A stretch of 64,000 nucleotides of DNA, taken from positions 11,909,263-11,973,262 of the forward strand of contig JBBCBC010000037.1 in NCBI GenBank assembly GCA_037126765.1, read 5' to 3'. The notes beneath the pieces were generated by a model. It had not been told where the DNA came from. It saw nothing but the letters and a program-made list of their open reading frames with translations, and did no database searches. The position numbers and the translations under genes were made by a program. Positions 9,980 to 20,031 of the stretch are shown here, in pieces (position 1 is the first letter of the stretch; each line of letters begins with the position of its first letter). This DNA is from Stenogyne calaminthoides. Lineage: Eukaryota > Streptophyta > Magnoliopsida > Lamiales > Lamiaceae.

Positions 9980-11266
9980 ATGGGGGTGGAAAAGGACTTG
10001 TTGAAACCCGGCACCGGCCCCAAACCCGTCGCCGGTCAAAATGTCACCGTTCACTGCACCGGTTTTGGTAAAGATGGCGACCTTACTAAAAAGTTCTGGA
10101 GGTAAATATTGTTACTTTTCCCCCTATTTCCATAATAAAAAAAACCCTAGATTTATTTTAAGGTATTTCATGGATTGTTTGAGTAAATTGGAATGTTTAA
10201 CTTGGGTAACAGCACCAAGGATCCGGGACAGAAGCCCTTCTCTTTTCAAATCGGCCAAGGCAGTGTTATTAAAGGTACTTTTACTAATCATCCACTGCAT
10301 TTTCCCCATTTTTTCAGCTTTTAGTATGCATTTTCAATTGTTGGATGGATGTATGTATGCTTATTATATATTAGCTTGTGATTTTTTCCACTTTTTCTAT
10401 TGAGTTACAATTGAGGGTGGAGGACTCGAAACTCTCAAATTGAGAGATGCCAAGCGGTGGGCACCTTTGTGATGATTTCTATTGATGTTATTATTTACTT
10501 GAGTGTTGGATTCTTATATAAATTTGATTTATTGCCTTTATTTGGGCAAAGTTGGAGAAACATTATATATTCATGGATTATTAGGATTTTGCTTGTGGGA
10601 ATGTTCATGAATCTTTGCAGTTTCTTTTGAGTAGCACTTTTTACATGTACTGCAGTAGTAGGACCTACTATAACTTATGATGAAGCATGAGTTATGTTGA
10701 TTTTATAGTAAGATTCTGTATATTCTTTATGATAATTTGTTCTTAATCTGGATCCTTGGTTACCTTTGTTACAGGCTGGGATGAAGGGGTGTTAGGGATG
10801 CAAGTTGGAGAAGTTGCTCGATTGCGGGTAATGTGCATATATTTTTCCTTTGTGTTAATTGCCAGAATGTATGACTTGCTGATTCTGCTTCTTGACTTAT
10901 TGAAGCCTATTTATTCTTTCTATCCACATTCCACAAGCTTCATTGTTTGTCTATTGCCTATTACCCTCAAAGGCTGTGTTTCAATCATAATAGTTGAGAA
11001 TGAATACTAGAAACCCACAATAGCAAATTCATTGGTGTTGTTTCTAGTTTCTGAGCGGATTTGTAATCCCTAGTTTCGAATGTGTCTATTGAAAAGCAAC
11101 CTAATATGCTCATTGTGTGAAGGTCTATTTAACATGTCTCTCTATAATTGATCAATGTGTGCAGTGCACTCCAGACTATGCTTACGGCCCGAATGGTTTT
11201 CCAGCATGGGGTATCCAGCCCGACTCAGATCTGATTTTTGAGATTCAAGTCCTGAGTGTGGATTAA
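9980..11266 (+). CDS. FKBP12: FKBP12-type peptidyl-prolyl cis-trans isomerase
   Basis: Four exons with GT-AG introns: 9980-10101, 10213-10274, 10775-10827 and 11165-11266. They join to 339 nt, encoding 112 residues, the usual length of plant FKBP12. The protein is a single FKBP domain that interconverts proline peptide bonds and is the cytosolic receptor for FK506 and rapamycin. Visible landmarks are MGVEKDLLKPGTGPKP at the start, VTVHCTGFGKDGDL, KPFSFQIGQGSVIKGWDEGV, and PDYAYGPNGFPAWGIQP near the end. Cys26 and Cys80 are both present, the pair described as a disulfide in plant FKBP12. An upstream in-frame ATG at 9893 is less likely as the start because family members begin MGVEK. All splice phases fit and I see no damage. 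Confidence 0.95.
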
Positions 11267-11789
11267 CCAGCAAATCAGCTTCTTGGAAAGAAAAAAAATC
11301 CACCCAGTTTGTCTTAAAATGATCCATGCTTTCTTTCTAACTCTTTTTGTCATATCAATAATAATTCTTCTCGCACTAACACTATGTTGTTGACTCAATT
11401 GCATCTCCATTTACTCTGAGTATGAATCAAGACATAACTTGTCATCTTTAGGATTAGTTTGGTGGAGAAAAATACAAAAACTTGAAGCACGCTTTTCCAA
11501 TTATGTCATTATCAGGCTTTATTTTTAATCATGCAACTAAAATAGGAATTTGTCAAAAAATATGCTGTGGAAGTGCTTTAGAAGTGGCTGAACTTTATTA
11601 GATACTAATCTATACATTGGTATTTACCAAGGAATTTTTTCTTTGTAGTAAAAGCAAGTGTTATGATTATTTGTGTACAGTGTGTAGTTTGTTCTACCCT
11701 AATTAGTCATGGTTTCACACCACTGTGATGGTCAATTGACTCAATTGTTTGTTACTAACAGTAAACACACATCATCTTTTACCAACTTT

Positions 11790-11822
<33 letters not shown>

Positions 11823-12229
11823 TATTTATTTTCTTTTTGAGTCTTGAATGACAAGCACAAGTGGTTAGTATATGTGAAAACGTGGTATTAATGATCAATT
11901 ATTATTAAACAGCAAATCAAAATGTGCTGTACAACCGAGTGCCATTTTTGCCCTTGGAATGACATTATTCCAAGAAGTTCACAATATTTACGAGCTTCTT
12001 GTTTAATCAAGAAATTGGCATTGGGTAATGAAGAGGTATATTAATTATCATTTTTGGTAAGTATCTCTATCACAGTAGGTAAAATTAACATAGATAAATT
12101 AATAAATGTAGTTGGTAAAAATGAAAAAGAGGAAAATGTCAAATAACATTTTTGCCCTTGGGAGATCTCTTGATAAATGAAAGTATAAATGAAACTATAT
12201 ACTTGAAATAGTAAAAATAACACGTGACC

Positions 12230-12262
<33 letters not shown>

Positions 12263-13791
12263 TTATCCCCGCATGTAATTCATATTTGCTTCGATATTTA
12301 CAAGTACTTAATTAAATTCAAATCACATGAATTAGAAGTTGATTTTTTTTTGAATAAAAAAAACAGAACTGTAAGAAACCTGCTTCCAGAAAAGTTTTGA
12401 ACCATATTCATGAGACTGAATATTCAAGAGAAAAAAGCGGGGTTTAGTAGCCGATTATTTAAATTTGATTAGTTGGCCTAATTATTTAGTTAATGATGTA
12501 TCAAGGCTTAGTGACAAAGTGGTTGATGTCTAATGGGTTTTCTAATAACTCAAAACACATAATAAAAAGGAAGGGTTCTTGTTCTGTGTCGGAGTCATAC
12601 TGACTTTTCACTAAAATTTGTTTTAAGCATTTGAGATTAATTAATTGTTAATGTTTGTGGTGTAGATTAGTGGAATTGCTACAGATATTTTAAATATTAA
12701 ACGCCTTTGAATAATTGCAAACAATAAAAGTATAAATTAATAATATTTTGTGCTTTACAATATCGTTCATGGTTATAAGTAAATTTTAGAGACTTGCCCG
12801 TATTTTAATATTGGTTTGGTTAATCATGGTGTCAATATCAATTTGTTTCTTAGTTCTTATTGTTGGATCGAATGTATGTTATTTGTGGATATTCTTCCTA
12901 TTATAACTTATTCATGCTAATTTATGAAAATTTATTTTTCATCCAAAAATAAATAAAATTCAGGTAACAGTGTTTTGTTTTAAATATATGATCTATTAAA
13001 TACGTAGCACTTTTTTTTTTTAGACTTCAAAACTAATTAATTAAAAAGAAATATATAAATCAAAGTAAAAATAAATAAGACGCATTTGAATAATGTCAAT
13101 ATGGGTGGGGCCGGGGATCAATTCCCATTCCCGCGAAGTTAAAAATACTTTTAAATATACACACTATATTAAGTAATATGATGAAATAAATGTACAATAT
13201 GAATAAAATCCTCATGGAAACGAGACAAGAATCCCGTTATTGTTAAAGTCCACATCAACGATGATAAAATCTTCCTATCCTCATTTCCACGTAGGAAGGA
13301 ATTGGGGATTCTCCGTCTCATTCAGGATGGAACCCCATGGGGAACATAGATTCCTCTCCCCGCTGCTAAGATGAATTGGATATACTTTCATGTGTTATTG
13401 TTATAGTGTTTATGTTGAGATTTTAATGTGTAAATAAAATGGAAATTCCTAATTCAGATTAGGTAAGTTAGCAAATAAATTGATTTAGTCGAATTTTAAG
13501 TTTGGGTCCAATCCGAGCTATACTTGGTCCAGCATTATGGCATCACAAGATCTCGATTCTCTCCGGGTCTCGAAATTAAAGATGTCACAGGTCTTGGAAT
13601 CACGAAGTGGTGGAAGCGATTTTTTATGTTGATGATATTATCAAGATGTTGCGTACAATGATTTCGCTAGTTGGATTCGATGATAAATACATATGGCATT
13701 TCTCCAAGGATGGTACTTTTACATTTATGTTTCTTTTGTTAATTTTTTTAAAATCTCAAACCCTAATGGAAATCTAACATTTGACGGACAG
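11267..13791. other. Gene-poor interval between FKBP12 and carbonic anhydrase
   Basis: AT-rich with no gene I can support. It contains an ATT/TAT microsatellite at about 11791-11830, the tRNA-Phe fragment at 12229-12282, and a GC-richer patch at 13108-13370 that looks repeat-derived. If the carbonic anhydrase gene were complete its 5' exons should be here; I searched for them by eye and found none. Confidence 0.5.
12229..12282 (-). pseudogene. tRNA-Phe(GAA) gene fragment lacking the 3' third
   Basis: On the reverse strand the sequence begins GCGGGGATAACTCAGTTGGG and continues through the D-arm and an anticodon arm CAGACTGAAGATCTG, with anticodon GAA. This is the nuclear plant tRNA-Phe sequence with one change in the D-loop region. 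After the variable loop the match stops: the T-loop and B box are missing, so it should not be transcribed by RNA polymerase III. It is a tRNA pseudogene or the head of a broken tRNA-derived SINE. Confidence 0.8.
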
Positions 13792-15084
13792 TTTATGGTG
13801 ATTGCTTGTGCAGATTCACGAGTTTGTCCCTCTAGCATCCTTGGATTCCAACCAGGAGAAGCCTTTGTGATTCGCAATGTGGCAAACTTGGTGCCCTCAT
13901 GTGAGGTCTGTTTCTTATATTTCCTTGAGCTTATAGTACTTGAATATTGAATCAGGAGTGTCAGTTCCGCCGATAAATTTTGTGTGTTATGTATTCTATG
14001 ATGCAGAGTGGACCTACAGAAACAAACGCTGCCCTTGAATTTGCTGTAAATTCTCTTGAAGTAAGTATATCAGCTGCCAACCTGCTTATTGTAGATGTTT
14101 GTGTGATTATTGAATACTTGTATATATGGTGTTCAGCTCTATTATTCTGTGAATGTTCCCATTCTGGCACCCATTTATGCATAACACAAAAGATATATCA
14201 ACAGTGATAGTCGAAGAAGGTTAAAATTTAATTATAGTCCAGATATAATCTCAAGTGGAAAGAAGTTACTGGTTCCTAAACATTAAGTCAATCTTGTGAA
14301 GTAGGTTTGTCATTGACCCTAATCTAGACTGCTGTGTCCAGGATCAAAATTCACTTGTTTCTAAACATGTGTGATTATAATTTAGCAGAAACTCTCTGTC
14401 CCTTTTCTGGGAACATAGGTAAGATGTATGCCATATGATTGTGCAGGTTGAAAATATACTGGTTGTAGGGCACAGCTGTTGTGGAGGGATTAAAGCATTG
14501 ATGAGCTTGCAAGATGAAGTTAAGTCAAGGTTCTGCTACTTTGTCATCTTTCGCTAATATGTGTTCAATTCATTTTAATCCATCTGAAACGTGTTTCTGT
14601 TTCTAACAACTATGTTTGTGCTCTCCAGTAGCTTCATTGCAAGTTGGGTGGGTAATGCAAAACCTGCTGGGTTAATAACAAAGAATGCTGCCTCACACCT
14701 CGACTTCGATCAACAGTGCAGACACTGCGAAAAGGTAGTTTGTTTTGAATGTTGTGTTTGCCTTTTCTGTTTGTTGTTGGAAAATTCTTACAAAAAACAG
14801 GGAAATGAATAAGAACAAATATTCCATAGCACTAGTAGTAAAATTCGGTTTTCTGGCTGGATCTTGATTCTATCTCGTTCTCTCTTTTCTAGGAATCGAT
14901 TAACAGGTCCTTGTTGAACTTGCTGACCTATCCATGGATCGAAGAACGGGTAATGAGGGGGAAGCTTTTGATCCATGGTGGCTACTATGACTTCATCAAC
15001 TGTACATTTGAAAAGTGGACTCTTGACTACAAGGGTAGTGCGGTAGCTGAATGCTCGTTCAACAACCGTGAATTTTGGTCCTGA
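13792..15084 (+). pseudogene. Beta-carbonic anhydrase, five 3' exons, 5' exons missing
   Basis: Exons 13792-13905, 14007-14060, 14447-14523, 14629-14734 and 14893-15084 splice in frame (GT-AG) to 180 codons ending NREFWS and TGA. Beta-carbonic anhydrases interconvert CO2 and bicarbonate. Zinc ligands and catalytic dyad are kept: CADSR (Cys, Asp, Arg) and GHSCCGG (His, Cys). The C-terminal pattern HGGYYDF..CTFEKWTLDY resembles plant BCA5-like organellar forms. The arginine usual in GHSRCGG is cysteine here. The N-terminal part before FMVIACADSR (transit peptide plus roughly 80-100 residues) is not visible upstream, so the gene looks 5'-truncated unless its first exons are very divergent. The surviving exons are undamaged, suggesting recent truncation or a missed distant 5' end. 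Confidence 0.85.
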
Positions 15085-15268
15085 GTTCTTAAGCATAGAT
15101 TATTTTTTTCCATGTCCTGTTGAAGACAATATGTATCGCAAGTCCATTGAGTGTTGTTTGCTTAAATACCTTCTACATGTTTACTATAAGAACATAATTT
15201 ATTTAAACATTACGAAAACTTTGTCAGCTTATGAATATGTTGTATGTAATTATGTATTCATATTTGCA

Positions 15269-15376
15269 TACCAAGGATTGTTTGAACTGCAGAATATATA
15301 TAAGCAGAGGTTTCATTCATCAATACCTCTCTACTATGCACTGAGAATTGTAGGCAATCCAAGGTCCTTGTTTGAG
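15269..15376 (+). pseudogene. Possible single exon of a dsRNA-binding protein
   Basis: An AG acceptor and a GT donor bracket an open stretch reading LFELQNIYKQRFHSSIPLYY. It resembles the first helix and following strand of a double-stranded RNA-binding domain of the plant DRB/HYL1 kind (compare the family pattern LQEYAQ...IPLY). No second half of the domain is found nearby. It could be a stray exon left by gene movement. Recognition rests on a short similarity seen by eye. Confidence 0.35.
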
Positions 15377-15379
15377 GTA

Positions 15380-17430
15380 CGATTTTAATTCTTCTTTTCA
15401 GTGCATCACTTTTAATATCGAATTAAATTCATGTATTATGATACTAAAATTTGGCCAATGAGCAAACTCACTGCTGTTTGAGATATGATTTACTCTGCTT
15501 CTTTTCAATGTATCACTTTACAATTCAAGTGTATTTTTTTACGGTATTAGTTGTTTTTACCTAATGGTATTATTTGTAGTTGGCCAGAGATTTGCATTTG
15601 TTGTAGCAATCTGTGGTGTACTGGTTTTATGGTGGCACTTGTTATGAATCTTATGATTGATGAACTGTTACTAGGCCCCACCCAAGCTAACCCTCTATGC
15701 TGAAATTTCCTAGGCCATACGCCACACAAATTATTTAATGGTGTGGGTAGATGCGTGTAGCTAGTTCAACCAATTTTATTTTTTTTACATTTATGACACA
15801 ACCAACTTCTATTAATTACTTCCTCAGATACAATCTAAACAACTCATATACTCCATGAGAAACAAATGGGAAGTAAATTAGTTTTGCATACATAATTTAA
15901 CTATTAATTGGGTCATTAGTACTACTCATGAGTACGCGTCACATGAGTTAGTATCACAGTCGTCATCTATCTTTGTCCAGTCCAATTTTCTAGTGTTCTA
16001 ATTTTTTAATAGAGACATTTATAATGAGTATTTAGTGTAAGGTGCAAACTTTTTTGAGTCTTACAATTAAGTGTTAAAATATCTCAATTAACCTTATGTG
16101 AATAGTAGTTTGCAGAAAAATGGCCCATGTAAAACACTTTTATGTATCTCATATTCTTAGTAATTTCTGCACCCCACATTTTCTCTTTTATCTAATTAAT
16201 TTTTTTTAGAGAAATAAATTAGTCCTAAAAAATTGAATTTACTTAACCTTTTTTTTATTATCAGCCCTTTATTATCTAATTAATTGTGTGTATAATTTTT
16301 TACCTAATTGTGTACAATTTTTTTTCTAATTAATTTTAGATTTTAAATTGATTTTTTTATTATATAATTATTTGTGAGCAGATTTTTTTATCTTATTGTA
16401 CGCATATTTTTTTTTATTATCCAATTAATTTTAGATTTTAAATTGATTTTTTTTTTCAAAAAATTCTGCACACCCTCAATTTTTTTTAATCATTTGTCTT
16501 TTTATTAAAATTTTGCACACTCATAAAAAAAATGATGCACACTCGCTATAAAAATTAGAAAAGTGCACACCCGCAATAAATTTCTGCACACCCGCAACAA
16601 AAAATAGAAAAGTGGACACTCGCAATAAAAAATACACGCACATTTGTATTCTATATTCAAATTTAACAGATCAATATTAGCATATTACACATTTGTATAT
16701 ATATTAAATTGTATACCCAATAAAAAATATTTTGCACACTCGTAAAAAAATTTGCACACCAAAAAAAAAAAACTACACACTCGAAAAAAAAAATTAGATC
16801 CATCAAATATTCTGGATCCATCAAATAAACAGTACCTCCACAATTATCCCATAAGTACTTGAGACTCAAATTAACAACATTCTTTTTGAAAAAAAAAACT
16901 ATATTCAAATTTAACAGATTGATTAAATCAAATTTCTAACAACAAAAAAATATAAAAAAACAAATTTAACAGATCCATTAAAAAGGGTATCCATATTTTG
17001 TAATCCACTTCCCATCAAAATTTCACAGCACAAAATTGGATCTAAAGAGAGTATATAATTGCACAACACAAAATTGGGTCGTCGGTTATTATTCATAAAA
17101 GCTTTTAAATCCACTTATATTTTGCAATCCACATTTAGCACACCCTGGAGCAGCTTTTTTACATAAAATAGGCATTTTAATTAACTTCCCACAATTTTAT
17201 GTAAAAATCATTTGGCTGTCAAAATTAAAACGGATCTGCCGCTTCGCCGCACCACCATCTTGGACCTCCCTTCTTCTAGATCCAGCGGCGGCGCTCGCAA
17301 CCTCAAACACACTATGCATGCAGTGCTACCATTTCCCCCTAAATCTCATGATATACATACATACTCCACTTATAATGGTGTAACTTAGCTGGAATAATAA
17401 AGTTGAAGTAGATCCCCTCAAATAAATGCA
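15380..17430. other. AT-rich interval with degenerate TGCACAC-type repeats
   Basis: No gene seen. Between about 16480 and 16800 a motif like GCACACTCGCAATAAAA recurs with variation, a degenerate short tandem repeat. T-rich tracts dominate 16200-16480. A GC-rich patch at 17215-17320 has no open frame of note. Confidence 0.5.
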
Positions 17431-17481
17431 TGCTTCATTATATATACAACTCCTTCATTCATTCCTAAATTACTTGCAATC

Positions 17482-17670
17482 ATGTCTAGTTCCAAATTTT
17501 TTATAATCTCACTCATTGTCATTAATGCCACCTCGTCCGCTCGTCGCCTCCCTAACATTCCCTCACTTCCCGATCCTTCGCTCCCCAACCTTCCTCCGGC
17601 GTCCCTTCTAAATCCCATTATCCCCTATTTTCCGATCTTCCCACCTCCACCTGCTTTCACTGGCCCTTAA
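17482..17670 (+). CDS. Small secreted proline-rich peptide (62 aa)
   Basis: The ATG at 17482 opens a 62-codon frame. The first 20 or so residues (MSSSKFFIISLIVINATSSA) form a good signal peptide. The mature part begins ARRLPNIPSLPDPSLPNLPP and is rich in Pro, Leu and Ser, with repeats of the type SLPxPSLPNLP, ending PPPPAFTGP. Such short proline-rich peptides are usually cell wall or apoplastic. A TATA-like TATATATAC lies at about 17439, roughly 40 bases upstream, which leaves a very short leader. I do not recognise a named family. Codon use, signal peptide and TATA box together make a real gene more likely than chance. Confidence 0.6.
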   Translation: MSSSKFFIISLIVINATSSARRLPNIPSLPDPSLPNLPPASLLNPIIPYFPIFPPPPAFTGP

Positions 17671-18868
17671 AAATTTGCATGTTTCTTTAAGGGCGTGTTT
17701 TCAAATTTTACAAAACTATTAAAATCATTTTTATTTTTTTTAAAAGATGGGAGAGACAGCTTTGAAAAAAATGAAATTATCTCCACAAGTGTTACTCTAA
17801 ACATTAATGTGTTTAAGATGAGGGAATTTTGTTGAATCCACAACAGAAGGTCCACCTTCTCTTTTCAACGGTAAACACAATAGAACATTTTTAATTAATT
17901 GATATGTTGGAGAGTAATTTTTAATGCGAGTAAGATCACATGAATATGTGAATTAATTTATCTAGCCCAACAATCACACAGGTTGAGATGCAAATGCAAA
18001 TTAATAAATGGTAACGTGATTTAAATTTTAATCTGTCACTTCAATAAGAATGCATTAACCAGCCAAAAAGAAGTATAGTTTATAGGAAGAAAAAATACTA
18101 GTTCATACAAATGAATGTATTAGTTCATATATAAGATGAATATTTTTTCAGTAATTATTCAATGTATGAGTTGATATTTTTCAATCACATGAATTAAAAC
18201 CTTTACAACGAACTAATACTTGTCAATCTAGCATAAAATAAAAATAAATAACTTGGTAGAAGTTTTTAATAAAAAATAAGTTAAAGTTATATCAATCACA
18301 CAAAGTTAGAATCTTCTTGAAGCCTGATCAAGTGATTCAAAAAAGTAGTCATCAACTGTCACAATTCGGAAGACTTCGTTTTTTTGGGAAAAAAAGTTAC
18401 AATAACAATTCACATCCTCGTTAATTGGTAAAGTCACGTACTAAATTAGTAAAAAATGTTTTTACCATCATAAAATTTATTTTGTAGTGAATACCAGTAT
18501 AATATCAAGTGTTAATTACAAATAGTAATTTGTACTTTTTTTTTAACAATGTAAAAGTAAAAATTAATAGATTCCAACCTTGACTTGTTATTTTTTAAAA
18601 TTTTCTATCGAATTTATTCAATTTGATGTTTGCTAAAGTACTTTTTAGCATTGTAGTATAACAATATATGATTTGTAGGTGATATTTACCCGGAAAGTTT
18701 CACAAAAAACGAATCTCGAGTTAAAATCGTTTACTTTTATTAATACAGGTTGTATTTTGTTAAAAAAAATACAATTAATAAAAAGGTCAATAATACAAGT
18801 TGCAATTTGTAATTAACCCTAATATCAAACGAGATCTGATCTACTATCAAACAATTATTATTTTTCTC
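17671..18868. other. Intergenic, nothing recognised
   Basis: AT-rich sequence between the small peptide gene and the solo LTR. I see no coding region, RNA gene or clear repeat in it. Confidence 0.5.
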
Positions 18869-19564
18869 TGTTGTGTGCATACCGCGCAAGGTCGGATGCG
18901 ACCAGGAAAGGGTCTAAGAAAGATAAGACCGAATTTTCCACAAGTATAACACTTCGCCGGATGTAACAAGATGAAAGGCAGATCGAATATGGAACGCGCT
19001 ACCTGAGAAGACCACGGTCACCTCGGACTGACACAATTGCGAGGCATTAACTACGACTTGACCAATGTCAGACGGGCGGCGCCGAAGAACTTACCTAAAG
19101 AGGGTCTTAATCAAAGATAAGTCAGTAAATGACAGTTATGATTGACAACTAGGGGTACTTAAATGACTAAATCCCTGCAAATCCAGGTTATTCTTGGGCG
19201 ACGTCCCAACGAAGTGCCCAAGGAAAAGGATACCTCGAGCGACCTCCCAGCGACCACCGACCTGAGTCACATCAATCTTGTAACATTTAATGTATTGTTG
19301 AGCTACTTTCAGCTCCCTATGCTTGTAACCTGGGAGAGTGAGCTTCACTCTCCCAACCTCTATAAATATGGGTCATTTATGACCAAGAAAAAAGAGGAGA
19401 ATTAATTACCTTACCGAAACTCTTGCAAATTTATTACTCAAGCCTTTATTCTCTCAAATAATCATAAGTCATAAATACATTTCATATCTCACATTTATTG
19501 TTTGTGTTACTAAGATCATTAAGTCACATCTTAATCCCTAATCTATATATTTTAGTACACAACA
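18869..19564 (+). mobile_element. Solo LTR (696 bp) with target site duplication TTCTC
   Basis: Starts TGTTGTGT and ends ACACAACA, a perfect 8 bp terminal inverted repeat. It is flanked on both sides by TTCTC (18864-18868 and 19565-19569). The interior has LTR features: TATAAATA near 19360 and an AATAA signal near 19460. It is what remains after recombination between the two LTRs of a retrotransposon. Its ends resemble those of the 22 kb element (TGTTG...CAACA), but its interior is different. The short ORFs inside are not genes. Orientation is set by the TATA position. Confidence 0.92.
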
Positions 19565-19724
19565 TTCTCTAATTAATTAATTAATTAATTTTATTGGTGT
19601 CAGCGTAATTTTTATTTTTTTTCACATGTGAAATAATTTTTATATAAGCTTACTTCTCAACTATTGGATTTCAATAGCTATTTGAATGAATTAGGTCCAT
19701 TTGCATTTTGTCGGTGTAATATAA

Positions 19725-19835
19725 GGCCCATATACCTAACCCTTAGGCCCATTAACTTTCCAATACGTAAACCCAAAAGGCCCATTAACTTTTAAATTAG
19801 GGTTTACTAACGGACCATTCTTATTTAAAGGCCCA
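19725..19835 (+). promoter_or_regulatory. Cluster of four GGCCCA motifs upstream of TAF1
   Basis: GGCCCA occurs at 19725, 19746, 19779 and 19830, and a telo-box-like TTAGGGTTTAC at about 19797. These site II and telo-box elements are typical of plant housekeeping promoters, where TCP factors bind. They lie 200-310 bases before the TAF1 start codon. A promoter this well kept suggests that the locus is still transcribed. Confidence 0.5.
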
Positions 19836-20031
19836 TTAGCTTGAGAATTACGCTTAGCCCAAATCGTGTTTTTGCGTGTTTCATTTTAGTCTTTTCTTTT
19901 CTCTATTTATTTATGTTCTTTTCTATATAAAAGAAGAGGGAGAAAAGATTACAAGAATCCAGAATGAAGAAGAAAGCAGATGAAGAAAGTTGAAGAGGGA
20001 AATTGAAGAACAAAGTATTAAGGGGGTAGAT

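Noticed and set aside
13500..13690. Possible LINE or 5' carbonic anhydrase exon (DDKYIWHFSKDG)
   Set aside because: Too short to separate from chance; it does not match the N-terminal part of beta-carbonic anhydrases and has no neighbouring LINE domains.
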